DNA from: Micromonosporaceae bacterium
Lineage (GTDB): Bacteria; Actinomycetota; Actinomycetes; Mycobacteriales; Micromonosporaceae
Length of the DNA stretch: 64,000 nt
Reading direction: 5' to 3'
Assembly: GCA_020027875.1 (NCBI GenBank)
Contig: JAHRHA010000002.1
Coordinates: forward strand, 124,001-188,000
Shown: one piece after another, positions 27,684 through 36,064 of the stretch
Layout: each line of letters opens with the position of its first letter
Position numbering within the stretch: position 1 is the first letter of the stretch
Made by a program: the position numbers and the translations under genes
The notes under the pieces: generated by a model
Seen by the model: only the letters and a program-made list of their open reading frames with translations
Database searches by the model: none
Told to the model about the DNA's origin: nothing

Positions 27684-27745
27684 GTCGATCTAGGGGCGAG
27701 TCGCGTGATCGGAGATCAAAGCACGCGACTACGCCCTAGATCGAC
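27684..27745. repeat. Hairpin element B, copy 2
   Basis: CGTCGATCTAGGG and CCCTAGATCGACG form a 13-bp outer stem, and GTCGCGTG pairs with CACGCGAC inside it. On the minus strand it reads arm-CGTGCTTTGATCT-arm, the same architecture as copies at 15359 and 46757. It lies in the 113-bp rplY-pth gap and could attenuate or process the message between the two genes. Confidence 0.75.
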
Positions 27746-27764
27746 GCGACGGGAGGGCGAAAGG

Positions 27765-28436
27765 TCAGGCCTCTGGCGTCGGAGTCGCGGCGGCAGCCTC
27801 TGCTGGCGCCTCGGCCTCCGCGACCGCACCCTCGGCCTCCTCGACCTCCTCGGCGACCTCACCGGCACCCTCGCCCTCGAGCTGCTCGGCGGTGGGCGCG
27901 AGCGTGATCACCGCGATGCTCAGGTCGAGTTCCGCCGCGAGTTCGACCCCGGACGGAAGCTTCACGTCCGCGGCCGTGACGTGCGCCCCAGCCTCCAGCC
28001 CTTCGATGGACGCTTCCAGATACTCAGGTAGCTGCAACGCGTCGGCCGTGATCGCCAGCTTGTCGTGCTCGAGCATGACGAGCGTGCCCTTGGCGGCCTC
28101 GCCGAGCAGGTGCACGGGCACGTCGACGGTGATCATCTCGCCGCGGCGAACGATCAACAGATCGACGTGCTCAAAGATGTCCTTGAGCGGATCGCGCTGG
28201 ATCGCCTTCGGCAGGGCCAGGGTCTCGGAGCCGTCGGTGAGCGAGATGTTGAAAATCTGATTGATGCCACCGTGGCGGATCGCCGCGGCGAACTCGCGGG
28301 CGGGCAACGCAATGTGTTTGGGGGCCTCGCCATGGCCGTACAGCACGGCGGGCACCTTGCCGGCGCGGCGGGTCCGGCGGGCACCACCCTTGCCGAACTC
28401 GGTACGGGGCTCGGCGCTGATCTTTACCTCGGACAC
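27765..28436 (-). CDS. rplY: 50S ribosomal protein L25/CTC
   Basis: Binds 5S rRNA in the large subunit; the CTC form is also linked to general stress. The 223-residue product has the L25 domain (residues 1-90) and the TL5/CTC beta-rich C-terminal domain, then an Ala/Glu-rich low-complexity tail (EEVEEAEGAVAEAEAPAEAAAATPTPEA). GTG 28436 is the start: AGGAG lies 7 nt upstream, and the longer frame encodes no sensible protein. It belongs to the glmU-prs-rplY-pth run. Confidence 0.93.
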   Translation of the reverse strand: MSEVKISAEPRTEFGKGGARRTRRAGKVPAVLYGHGEAPKHIALPAREFAAAIRHGGINQIFNISLTDGSETLALPKAIQRDPLKDIFEHVDLLIVRRGEMITVDVPVHLLGEAAKGTLVMLEHDKLAITADALQLPEYLEASIEGLEAGAHVTAADVKLPSGVELAAELDLSIAVITLAPTAEQLEGEGAGEVAEEVEEAEGAVAEAEAPAEAAAATPTPEA

Positions 28437-28659
28437 GGGAGCACTCCTGATGTGATCTGCTACGAACGTCTGCGTTGTCACGCAGTTGGTTTGCGGTGCG
28501 CGGGCGAGGGTGGGGCTAAGGTGCGCGACGCATGCCCGAAGCACCGCGCCGATCACGGCACCCGAGCCTAGACACATCCCGTCCAAGCGGCGCCCTCGCC
28601 GTGGCAACCGAAGTAGTCTACCTGAGGCCCATGGGGCCATTGACGCGATCCCTGACCTG

Positions 28660-28705
28660 TTGTCCCGGTCACGAGCACCCGGTTGTCCCGGTCGCCAGCA
28701 CCCGG
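28660..28705. repeat. 23-bp tandem direct repeat in prs-rplY gap
   Basis: TTGTCCCGGTCACGAGCACC (28660-28679) and its copy TTGTCCCGGTCGCCAGCACC (28683-28702), each followed by CGG, are adjacent and differ at two bases. They lie just downstream of the prs stop in the 297-bp intergenic space, which otherwise shows no gene. The rplY promoter is expected nearer 28440-28560. Confidence 0.7.
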
Positions 28706-28733
28706 CCGGGGCGCCGGCCACGCGGCGCGTCGG

Positions 28734-29714
28734 TCAGCTAAGGCCGCCGAAGAGGGTGGTCACGGACCCGTCGTCGAAGACCTCCCGAATGGCCCGCGCC
28801 AGCAGCGGGGCGATCGACAGTACGGTGATCTTGTCGAGCTTCTTCTCCGCCGGGATCGGCAGGGTGTTCGTGACCACAACCTCGCTGATCTTGCTGTTGC
28901 GGAGCCGCTCCGTGGCCGGGTCCGAGAGCACGGCGTGGGTCGACGCGACGAGCACGTCCGCGGCGCCCGCGTCGTGCAGGATCTCCGCCGCCCTACAGAT
29001 CGTGGTACCCGTGTCGATCATGTCGTCCACGATGAGACAGACCCGGCCGTCGACATCACCGACGACTCGGTTCGCGACGACCTCATTCGGCGTGAGCGGA
29101 TCACGAGTCTTGTGGATGAACGCGAGCGGGCAGCCGCCAAGCCGGTCGGTCCAGCGTTCGGCCACCCGCACTCGGCCGGAGTCCGGCGCAACCACAGCCA
29201 TCGGACGGCCGGCATATCGGTTTTCGATGTACCGAGCCAGGATGTCCATCGCGAAGAGGTGGTCGACCGGCCCGTCGAAGAAGCCCTGAATCTGGGCCGT
29301 GTGGAGGTCGACGGTGAGGATCCGATTCGCGCCCGCGGTCTTGAACAGATCCGCGGTGAGCCGGGCCGAGATGGGCTCCCGTCCGCGGTGCTTTTTGTCC
29401 TGCCGGGCGTACGGGTAGAACGGCAACACCACCGTGATGCGCTTCGCGGAGCCCCGCTTGAGCGCGTCAACCATGATCAGCGTCTCCACCAGCCAGGTGT
29501 TGATCGGCGTGGACATCGACTGGATCACGAAGGCGTCGGAGCCGCGGACCGACTCCTTGTACCGCACCATCACCTCGCCCGAGGCGAACTCGAAGATGTC
29601 CGTCGGCGTCGGTGCCACCCCGAGCGCGGCCCCGATCTCGTCGGCGAGATCCGGATAGGCCCGCCCGGAGAAGAGCATCAGGGTCTTCCGGTTCTCGGTG
29701 CTGATGCTGTTCAT
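28734..29714 (-). CDS. prs: Ribose-phosphate pyrophosphokinase
   Basis: Makes PRPP from ribose-5-phosphate and ATP, supplying nucleotide, His and Trp synthesis and, in actinobacteria, decaprenyl-phosphate arabinose. The 326-residue class I enzyme shows the PYARQDKKHRGREPIS flexible-loop region, DLHTAQIQGFFD, and the PRPP-binding CLIVDDMIDTGTT. The ATG of MNSISTENRKTLMLFSG is chosen; an upstream in-frame extension to 29783 overlaps glmU and lacks homology. It follows glmU by 49 bp. Confidence 0.95.
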   Translation of the reverse strand: MNSISTENRKTLMLFSGRAYPDLADEIGAALGVAPTPTDIFEFASGEVMVRYKESVRGSDAFVIQSMSTPINTWLVETLIMVDALKRGSAKRITVVLPFYPYARQDKKHRGREPISARLTADLFKTAGANRILTVDLHTAQIQGFFDGPVDHLFAMDILARYIENRYAGRPMAVVAPDSGRVRVAERWTDRLGGCPLAFIHKTRDPLTPNEVVANRVVGDVDGRVCLIVDDMIDTGTTICRAAEILHDAGAADVLVASTHAVLSDPATERLRNSKISEVVVTNTLPIPAEKKLDKITVLSIAPLLARAIREVFDDGSVTTLFGGLS

Positions 29715-29763
29715 GAGGGCTGTCGTTTCACGTGAGTCGGCGCTCCCTGATTCGGTGACCGAA

Positions 29764-31377
29764 CTACCCGTTTGCAGTATCACCCTCGGCCGGAGTCGGC
29801 GGTTCAGCAGCCTGCGGCTGCGCCGCTGAGGTCGCGTTCGGTGGCGCTACCGTTGCTGCCTGTGCCGCCGCTTCCTGTACCGCCCCTTCCTGGGCGGTCC
29901 CTGTCTGTGCCGCCGCTTCCTGGGCGGTCGCTACCTGGGCGGTCGCCTCCTGTGCCGCGGCTGAAGCTTCGGCCGCCGCCTCGGCCGCCCGGGTGCCGGG
30001 GCGCCGACGCTCGACCCATCCCTCGATGTTGCGCTGCTCCGCCCGGCCGACGCCGAGCGCGCCCGGCGGCACGTCCTTGGTGATCACGCTGCCGGCGGCG
30101 GTGTACGCACCGTCGCCGATCGTGACGGGCGCCACCAGCATCGTGTCGGAGCCGGTACGCACATGTGAGCCGACCACCGTGCGGTGTTTGCTAATCCCGT
30201 CGTAGTTGACGACCACGTTCGCGGCCCCGATGTTCGTCTCGTCACCAATCGTCGCGTCGCCCACATAGGACAGATGTGGGATCTTCGTGCCCGTACCGAT
30301 CTCGGAGTTCTTCACCTCAACGAAGGTGCCGACCTTCGACTTTTCGTGCAGCACCGTGCCGGGCCGCAGATAGGCGTACGGACCGACGACCGCTCGGGGT
30401 CCGATGGTGGCGCCGACCGCGTGAGCCCGGATGACCTGGGCACCCTCACCCGCGTACACATCGATCAAGGTGGTGTCGGGTCCAATCACCGCACCATCGG
30501 CGATCTCGGTCGCCCCCCGCAGGTGGGTGTTCGGCTCGATCACAGCATCACGGCCCAGCGCGACCGTCACGTCGATCCAGGTCGTCGCGGGGTCGACGAT
30601 TGTCACGCCCGCCCGCATCCAGCCGGTGTTGACCCGGTCACGCAGGATCGCCCGCAGCTCGGCGAGTTCAACCCGGTCGTTGCAGCCGAGCACCTCGGTC
30701 GGATCGCCGGTGGCATGCGCGACGACGGTGCGGCCCGAGTCGACGAGCAGTCCGATGACGTCCGTGAGGTACTCCTCGCCCTGCTCGTTCTGGGTGGTCA
30801 GTTTGCTGAGCGCCTGGGCGAGTAGGGCGCCGTCGAACGCGTAGAGGCCGGCGTTGATCTCGGTAACGGCCCGCTCTTCGGTCGTGGCGTCGCGCTCTTC
30901 GACCACGGCGTCGACCGCCCCGGTGCTCGGATTGCGAATGACGCGACCGAGCCCGTACGGGACCTGAACCTCCGCCGTAAGAATCGTGGCCGCCGCGCCC
31001 GCGGCCTCATGGGCCTCGACGAGTGACATCAGAGTCCCTGGGCGTAGCAGGGGAGCGTCGCCGTTGACGATGACGACGGTTCCCTCCGTGCCGCCCACCG
31101 CCTCCAGCGCGACTCGAGCCGCATGCCCCGTGCCGCGCTGCTGGGCCTGCAGCACGGTGGTGGCATCGGGCGCGATCTCGGCGAGGTGGGCGACCATCAT
31201 GTCCGCGCCGTGACCGACCACGACGACCGAGCGGTGCGGCCGAAGGGCGGAGGCGGCGGCGACGACGTGCCCGACCAGAGTCCGGCCCAGCAGCGGATGC
31301 AGCATCTTCGGCAGCGCCGACTTCATCCGCTTCCCCTCACCGGCGGCAAGGATAATGATGGTCCGTTCCTCGGTCAC
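29764..31377 (-). CDS. glmU: Bifunctional GlcN-1-P acetyltransferase / GlcNAc-1-P uridyltransferase with Ala/Gln-rich tail
   Basis: Catalyses the last two steps of UDP-GlcNAc synthesis for peptidoglycan. The N-terminal uridyltransferase has the LAAGEGKRMKSALPKMLHPL loop (residues 10-29). The C-terminal left-handed beta-helix holds the acetyltransferase, ending with GWVERRRPG. Residues about 465-537 are a low-complexity extension rich in AQE/AAA repeats, encoded by imperfect repeats near 29840-29960; E. coli GlmU stops near 456 residues. Start GTG 31377. First gene of the glmU-prs-rplY-pth run. Confidence 0.95.
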   Translation of the reverse strand: MTEERTIIILAAGEGKRMKSALPKMLHPLLGRTLVGHVVAAASALRPHRSVVVVGHGADMMVAHLAEIAPDATTVLQAQQRGTGHAARVALEAVGGTEGTVVIVNGDAPLLRPGTLMSLVEAHEAAGAAATILTAEVQVPYGLGRVIRNPSTGAVDAVVEERDATTEERAVTEINAGLYAFDGALLAQALSKLTTQNEQGEEYLTDVIGLLVDSGRTVVAHATGDPTEVLGCNDRVELAELRAILRDRVNTGWMRAGVTIVDPATTWIDVTVALGRDAVIEPNTHLRGATEIADGAVIGPDTTLIDVYAGEGAQVIRAHAVGATIGPRAVVGPYAYLRPGTVLHEKSKVGTFVEVKNSEIGTGTKIPHLSYVGDATIGDETNIGAANVVVNYDGISKHRTVVGSHVRTGSDTMLVAPVTIGDGAYTAAGSVITKDVPPGALGVGRAEQRNIEGWVERRRPGTRAAEAAAEASAAAQEATAQVATAQEAAAQTGTAQEGAVQEAAAQAATVAPPNATSAAQPQAAEPPTPAEGDTANG

Positions 31378-31494
31378 TGATCCGCACTCCCGTCGTCGTA
31401 CGCGCTCGCCGGTCGCACACGCTCACCGGACGCGCCTCATGCTAGTCAGCCGAAGGGGCGGCGGCGATCACAGGCGGGCAATACCCTCCCCTGC

Positions 31495-32403
31495 GTGGGC
31501 ATCTCGCGCCGTGCGGTGATCATCGGATCCGCGCTGCTGGGCGCCGCCGGAGGCGTCGGGGGGTGGGCAATGCTGGCCAACGCCCGACTGGTGCCCGGCC
31601 GCGGTGCGGTCGACCTGGCGCTGGGAAGGTGCGACCTGCAGGTTTGGCCGGCCGAGGCCGAGCCGGGCGTCATGGTCGATGCATCGTTCTACTCCACCCA
31701 CCGCCGGCGCAGCGTCGGCTATACCCTCGCCTACCCGCCGAAGGTCCCGGCGGGCGCTAGGCTCCCCGTCTGCCTGGTTCTGCACGGGTACGGGACCGAC
31801 CACCGCGCTCCATTCGACGGGGTCGGTTATCACCGGTTGCTCGCCGCCGCCGTTCTGGACGGCATGCCTGCATTCGTGCTCGCCGCCGTGGACGGCGGAC
31901 AGGCGTACTGGCACCCCCGCGCCGACGGCGATGATCCGCTTGCGATGCTGTTCTCCGACTTTCCGGTCGTACTGGCGCAGCATGGCCTGCCGACCGATCG
32001 GTTCGGCGTGCTCGGCTGGTCGATGGGCGGCTATGGCGCGCTCCTGGCCGCAACGGAGCATCCGAAGCGGGTCGTGGCCGTCGCCTCGAACGCGCCGGCC
32101 CTGTGGGGTTCGTTCGACGAGGCACGCTCCGTTAACGCTCGCGCCTTCGACTCCGCCGAGGACTGGCGCCAGTGGGGCGACCTGCGCACGCGGGCAAGCC
32201 GCTTGGCTGGGCTTGCGGTCCGCATCGACTGCGGCGAGTCGGATTCGTTCGCGCCTGCGCTCACGTCGATCCGTGAGCATTTGCCGGATCCCGGTGTCGT
32301 ACACATCGGCCGGGGCTGCCACGACAATGCCTTCTGGCGCTCGGTCGCCCACGACCAGCTTCGCCTGATCGGCGAGACCCTCACTCCGCCTAAATCGGAC
32401 TAA
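31495..32403 (+). CDS. Alpha/beta-hydrolase esterase with N-terminal export signal
   Basis: A 302-residue secreted or anchored esterase of the esterase D/antigen 85-like fold. The N-terminus SRRAVIIGSALLGAAGGVGGWAM resembles a twin-arginine or ordinary signal (RR followed by a hydrophobic core). The nucleophile S176 is in GWSMGGYG; the acid is probably in RIDCGESD and the His in GRGCHDN. LVLHGYG (about 95-100) marks the oxyanion strand. Start GTG 31495. It is convergent with tRNA-Gln and divergent from glmU. The substrate is unknown. Confidence 0.78.
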   Translation: MGISRRAVIIGSALLGAAGGVGGWAMLANARLVPGRGAVDLALGRCDLQVWPAEAEPGVMVDASFYSTHRRRSVGYTLAYPPKVPAGARLPVCLVLHGYGTDHRAPFDGVGYHRLLAAAVLDGMPAFVLAAVDGGQAYWHPRADGDDPLAMLFSDFPVVLAQHGLPTDRFGVLGWSMGGYGALLAATEHPKRVVAVASNAPALWGSFDEARSVNARAFDSAEDWRQWGDLRTRASRLAGLAVRIDCGESDSFAPALTSIREHLPDPGVVHIGRGCHDNAFWRSVAHDQLRLIGETLTPPKSD

Positions 32404-32412
32404 TAGGAATAG

Positions 32413-32484
32413 CTCGGCCGCCAGGACTCGGACCTGGAATGCGGGTACCAAAGACCCGAGTGTTGCCAATTACACCACGGCCGA
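32413..32484 (-). tRNA. tRNA-Gln (anticodon UUG)
   Basis: A 72-nt cloverleaf on the minus strand: acceptor TCGGCCG/CGGCCGA, anticodon stem CGGGT/ACCCG with loop CTTTGGT (anticodon TTG), T-arm CCAGG-TCCGAGT-CCTGG, discriminator G. CCA is not encoded. It lies upstream of glmU, as tRNA-Gln does in related actinobacteria, with the esterase gene inserted between. Confidence 0.93.
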
Positions 32485-32517
32485 AGGTGGTGCTGTCAGC
32501 CTAGCGTCTGCGCGCCG

Positions 32518-33374
32518 TCACGCGTCGTCGGGCAACTTCGTGGCCGCGATGCCGGCCATGACCCCCTCGATCCACAAGTACGTCTGCGTGCCTTTCGGGA
32601 CGTTCACGACGAGACAACCGTGGTAGTCAGCACCGGTATTGTGACGCGTCGTTGGCTTATGTCGTTTCAGGGTCGGCCGCTTGAGGCGGTCAGATGGCAG
32701 GCCAAGTCGCTTGATCCACCACTCCTGCGCCGCGTCCACGTCGGCCGACTCGTGGATGCTTACGCGATACGACAGCGTCTCCCGCCTATGCCCCTTCAGT
32801 TCAACGAAGCGAATGAACAGATCCACGAGCATGGGATCGCTGTTGGTGAAGGTCAGGTTGAAATTGTTCGGCCGATATGGCTTTGTCTTGGCGCCTTCGC
32901 ACCAATAGATCGCCGCTCCGAGCAACAAAATCTCCCTATCCGACAATGCGCCGACCCCGGCGGCTGCCTTCAACCGCGCGGACTCGCGGTGAGCGTCTCG
33001 TGCCACTCGATGGGCCTGCCAGCGACCGTCCGTCAGCTGCTTTCCCTTTTCCCGCTTCATGCGCGCTCGCTCGGAGTCTGGGTCGAGCGGGAGATGCCTA
33101 ACCCATTGCCAGGCGGTCGACCTGGCGACGCCCAGCTCGACCGCGATGTCGTTGACCGACCAGCTCTGTTCCCTGAGCTCGATCGCCCGAATCTTGAGGT
33201 CGTCCTTCGCGGTCGGCCGTCTCGTCCAGTCCGGCGGCGGGATCCCGCGAAGCCATCCCTGGAGCACCGTCTTGCTCACGCCGAGGCGCTCTTGGATATG
33301 CCGGCCCGACAGTTGCTCCTCATCCGAAGCCGCCTGGCCTCGGCGGCCTGCCCGTTCTCATCGCCAGTGTCCAT
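32518..33374 (-). pseudogene. Helix-turn-helix protein with homing-endonuclease-like C-terminus, apparent frameshift
   Basis: The main frame (GTG 33279 to 32518, 253 residues) has an HTH (NDIAVELGVARSTAWQWVRHL) and a C-terminal domain with LGAAIYWCEGAK, NSDPMLVDLFIRF and IHESADV, resembling a LAGLIDADG-like fold (inference). The same frame upstream of GTG 33279 encodes a clear second HTH (QLSGRHIQERLGVSKTVL) but has no start codon before a stop. ATG 33374 in another frame gives MDTGDENGQAAEARRLR and joins this HTH if one base is gained or lost near 33321-33330. So the gene is probably frameshifted, or starts at GTG 33279 with a damaged first HTH. It sits 33 bp from tRNA-Gln. Confidence 0.55.
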
Positions 33375-33457
33375 ATCGCTAGCCTAGAACGCCCGTACGA
33401 CAAGGTGCGAGAAGTAACCGAGCGGACACCCGATCGCCCTGTCAAAGCACCCAATCC

Positions 33458-33485
33458 TAAGTTACGGTGACGTAGGCGTAACTTA
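33458..33485. promoter_or_regulatory. Operator candidate upstream of desaturase gene
   Basis: Perfect 9-bp inverted repeat TAAGTTACG (33458-33466) and CGTAACTTA (33477-33485), 10 bases apart, with an inner TTACG-GTGA-CGTA dyad. It ends 48 bp before the desaturase ATG. Such dyads are typical of TetR/FasR-like lipid regulators, and a TetR gene follows the desaturase. Confidence 0.6.
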
Positions 33486-33533
33486 CTTCGGCCACACGTT
33501 GCTACGTTGATCGCCTCCGGCGAAAGAGGTGCC

Positions 33534-34520
33534 ATGTCCACTGCCGTCCTCGAGACGCCCCCGGCTGACCCCACCGGGCCGGTATCGAAACCCCTGACCA
33601 CGGGGCGCCAGCCGGCCGGCATTCTCATCGCTCTCTGGCTGTTCGTGACCATCCCCTTCGCGGCGATGATCGCCGCGGTGCCGGCCATGTGGGGCTGGGG
33701 CCTCAACTGGGTCGATGTGGTTCTGTTCGTGATCTTCTATTCGATCGGCGGCTTCGGCATCGGGGTCGGCTTCCACCGCTACCTCACGCACGGCTCATTC
33801 AAAGCGAAACGCTGGCTGCGCGTCGCGCTTGCCGTAGCCGGTTCGGTCGCGATCGAGGGCTCCCCCACGCAATGGGTCGCCGATCACCGGCGCCACCACC
33901 AGTTCAGCGACATGGAGGGCGACCCGCACTCGCCGTGGCGCTATGGGGAGACGCTGTGGGGCCTGACCAAGGGCCTCTGGTACTCCCACATGGGTTGGCT
34001 GTTCTATCGGGAGATGTCCAACCAGGAGCGCTTCGCCCCCGACCTGGTCGCCGACAAGGACATCAGTCGGGTCGACAAGCTGTTCCCCTGGCTCGTGGTG
34101 ACGTCCGTGGCTCTGCCGGCGGTTATCGGCGGCCTGGCCACGTGGTCGTGGCAGGGCGCGCTCTCGGCGCTGTTCTGGGCGAGCCTGGTGCGCATCGCGC
34201 TGCTGCACCACACCACGTGGTCGATCAATTCGGTCTGTCACGTGTACGGCGAGCGCCCATTCGACAGCCGCGACAAGGCCACCAACTTCTGGCCGCTGGC
34301 GATCCTCTCCTTCGGGGAGAACTGGCACAACCTCCACCACGCCGACCCCACCTGCGCCCGGCATGGTGTGCTCCGCGGCCAGATCGACATGAACGCCCGC
34401 CTGATCTGGATCTTCGAGAAATTCGGCTGGGTGTCGAACGTACGCTGGCCCAAGCTCGACCGCCTGCAGGGCAAGATGGTCGAGCCGGAGAGGACGACAC
34501 TGGGTAACGCGACCCGGTAA
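33534..34520 (+). CDS. Acyl-CoA (stearoyl-type) delta-9 desaturase
   Basis: An integral-membrane di-iron desaturase of 328 residues introducing a cis double bond into acyl-CoA for membrane fluidity. The three His boxes are H81-RYLT-H86, H118-RR-H121-H122 and H265-NL-H268-H269. Four TMs lie around them. ATG 33534 is chosen because AGAGGTG precedes it; the upstream in-frame ATG at 33507 lacks one. A dyad operator lies upstream and a TetR gene 55 bp downstream on the same strand. Confidence 0.92.
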   Translation: MSTAVLETPPADPTGPVSKPLTTGRQPAGILIALWLFVTIPFAAMIAAVPAMWGWGLNWVDVVLFVIFYSIGGFGIGVGFHRYLTHGSFKAKRWLRVALAVAGSVAIEGSPTQWVADHRRHHQFSDMEGDPHSPWRYGETLWGLTKGLWYSHMGWLFYREMSNQERFAPDLVADKDISRVDKLFPWLVVTSVALPAVIGGLATWSWQGALSALFWASLVRIALLHHTTWSINSVCHVYGERPFDSRDKATNFWPLAILSFGENWHNLHHADPTCARHGVLRGQIDMNARLIWIFEKFGWVSNVRWPKLDRLQGKMVEPERTTLGNATR

Positions 34521-34575
34521 TCGACTGCGGGTGACCAGCGATACCAGCTGATCAGCGACGGATCAGCGACAACAG

Positions 34576-35340
34576 ATGTGGCGGCACGTGACGAACAACA
34601 ACAGAAGCGAAGACCGACCCGGCGCCGAGCGTACGGGGGACCCCGGTGCCCGTACCCTCGACGCGGCCGAAGCGACGGCGGCGGCGGCGCTCCGGGCGGC
34701 GACCGCACGACCAGCCGCCACCCACGCCAAGGTCCGGATGTCGTCGTCGCAACGGCGGGAGCAGCTCATCGCCGTCGGCCGGCACATCTTCGCTGAGAAG
34801 GGCCTCGACGCGACATCCGTCGAGGAGGTCGCCGCTCGGGCGAAAGTCTCGAAGCCGGTCGTGTACGAGCATTTCGGCGGCAAGGAGGGGCTCTACGCCG
34901 TCGTCGTGGACCGCGAGGTCCGGTCCTTGCTCGACCGGATCACGAACGCCCTCACCGCCGGACACCCTCGGGAGCTGCTGGAGCAGGCGGCGCTCGCTCT
35001 GCTCGACTACATCGAGGAGGAGACGGACGGGTTCCGGGTGCTGGTGCGCGAGTCGCCCGTGGGGGCCTCAACCGGCAACTTCTCCTCCGTGCTCAACGAC
35101 GTGGCGCACCAGGTCGAACACATCCTGGCGAGCGAGTTCAAGACCCGGGGGTACGACGGAAAGCTCGCGGAACTCTACTCCCAGGCCCTCGTCGGCATGG
35201 TCGCCTTGACCGGCCGCTGGTGGCTTGACGTGCGCAAGCCGCGCCGCGAAACGGTGGCGGCGCACTTGGTCAACATCGCCTGGAACGGCCTGTCCCATCT
35301 GGAAGCCAAGCCGAGTCTGCTCACCCGCAAGGTCCGCTGA
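34576..35340 (+). CDS. TetR family regulator, likely of the desaturase
   Basis: Core protein with HTH EQLIAVGRHIFAEKGLDATSVEEVAARAKVSKPVVYEHF, then a C-terminal domain with LLDYIEEETDGFRVLVRESP and GMVALTGRWWLDVRKP. The ATG at 34576 gives 254 residues with an Ala-rich leader of about 50 residues; ATG 34738 (MSSSQRREQL, preceded by AAGG) would give 200 residues and is a strong alternative. Placement downstream of the desaturase and the dyad upstream of it suggest control of unsaturated fatty-acid synthesis. Confidence 0.85.
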   Translation: MWRHVTNNNRSEDRPGAERTGDPGARTLDAAEATAAAALRAATARPAATHAKVRMSSSQRREQLIAVGRHIFAEKGLDATSVEEVAARAKVSKPVVYEHFGGKEGLYAVVVDREVRSLLDRITNALTAGHPRELLEQAALALLDYIEEETDGFRVLVRESPVGASTGNFSSVLNDVAHQVEHILASEFKTRGYDGKLAELYSQALVGMVALTGRWWLDVRKPRRETVAAHLVNIAWNGLSHLEAKPSLLTRKVR

Positions 35341-35880
35341 TCAGGCGAAGCGGTGATCCTCGGTCTGGTGCGCGGGCTTCGGGCCGCCCTCGAAGTTCCA
35401 GGCATGACCCTCGGGGTCCGGCGACCCGCCGTGCCGGAATCGCTCCTCAATCGCCTGTTCGCGCGCGGAGCCGGTCTTGCCGTACAACGCGGCCGAGAAG
35501 AGCAGCATGCCGATGATGAACGACACGATGCAGGTCGTCATCGTGAAGCCGAGGAAGTTCAAGTCGGTCTGCATCAAGACCATCATCGCCATGCCGGCCA
35601 CAAAGAAGACGATCCCGCCACCCAGGTTGATCCAGTGGTCGATATTGCGGCCGATGATCGCACCCGCCAGCAGGACGATTCCGGCCACGATGGAGAGGAT
35701 GGCGAAGGCTCGGTTCGCCCTGAGGCCGAGTACCCACGGCAGCCCGTCCTGCGCGAACAGGTTCAGGTCTCGGGTTCGCACGGTGGCGACGATGCCGAAG
35801 ACCAGTACGTAAAGACCACACGCGCCAGCCACTGCCCGGTATAGCGGCCGCAGATGATGGTTCACCGGAATATGGGCCAT
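35341..35880 (-). CDS. DUF4383 membrane protein
   Basis: A 179-residue protein with four TMs, starting with the family-typical basic/aromatic MAHIPVNHHLRPLYR. The C-terminal 45 residues are hydrophilic (EERFRHGGSPDPEGHAWNFEGG). DUF4383 has no known function. The stop is adjacent to that of the convergent TetR gene. A close paralogue lies upstream at 36065-36523; the first 15 residues are nearly identical. Confidence 0.8.
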   Translation of the reverse strand: MAHIPVNHHLRPLYRAVAGACGLYVLVFGIVATVRTRDLNLFAQDGLPWVLGLRANRAFAILSIVAGIVLLAGAIIGRNIDHWINLGGGIVFFVAGMAMMVLMQTDLNFLGFTMTTCIVSFIIGMLLFSAALYGKTGSAREQAIEERFRHGGSPDPEGHAWNFEGGPKPAHQTEDHRFA

Positions 35881-35933
35881 GCGGCTATTCTGGCCGACAA
35901 TTCCCCCGCCTGCCCGCTGAAACCGTCTTTCCC

Positions 35934-35991
35934 GTCGATCATGACCTGGAGGTCATGATCGACGCTGTTTCACGACGGCCACATCATGATC
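35934..35991 (-). repeat. Palindromic element A, copy 3 (inverted)
   Basis: Palindrome GATCATGACCT-GG-AGGTCATGATC at 35937-35960, extended by GTC/GAC to 14-bp arms. On the minus strand the GATCATGA half-box is at 35991-35984, 31 bases away, with the linker reading TGTGGCCGTCGTGAAACAGCG. It lies between the two tandem DUF4383 genes. Confidence 0.85.
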
Positions 35992-36064
35992 ATGGCGATC
36001 TTGACGGCGATCCGCGCGGTCGGATAGATGCCCCACAATCATCCAAGATCCATGGGGAAGGACG

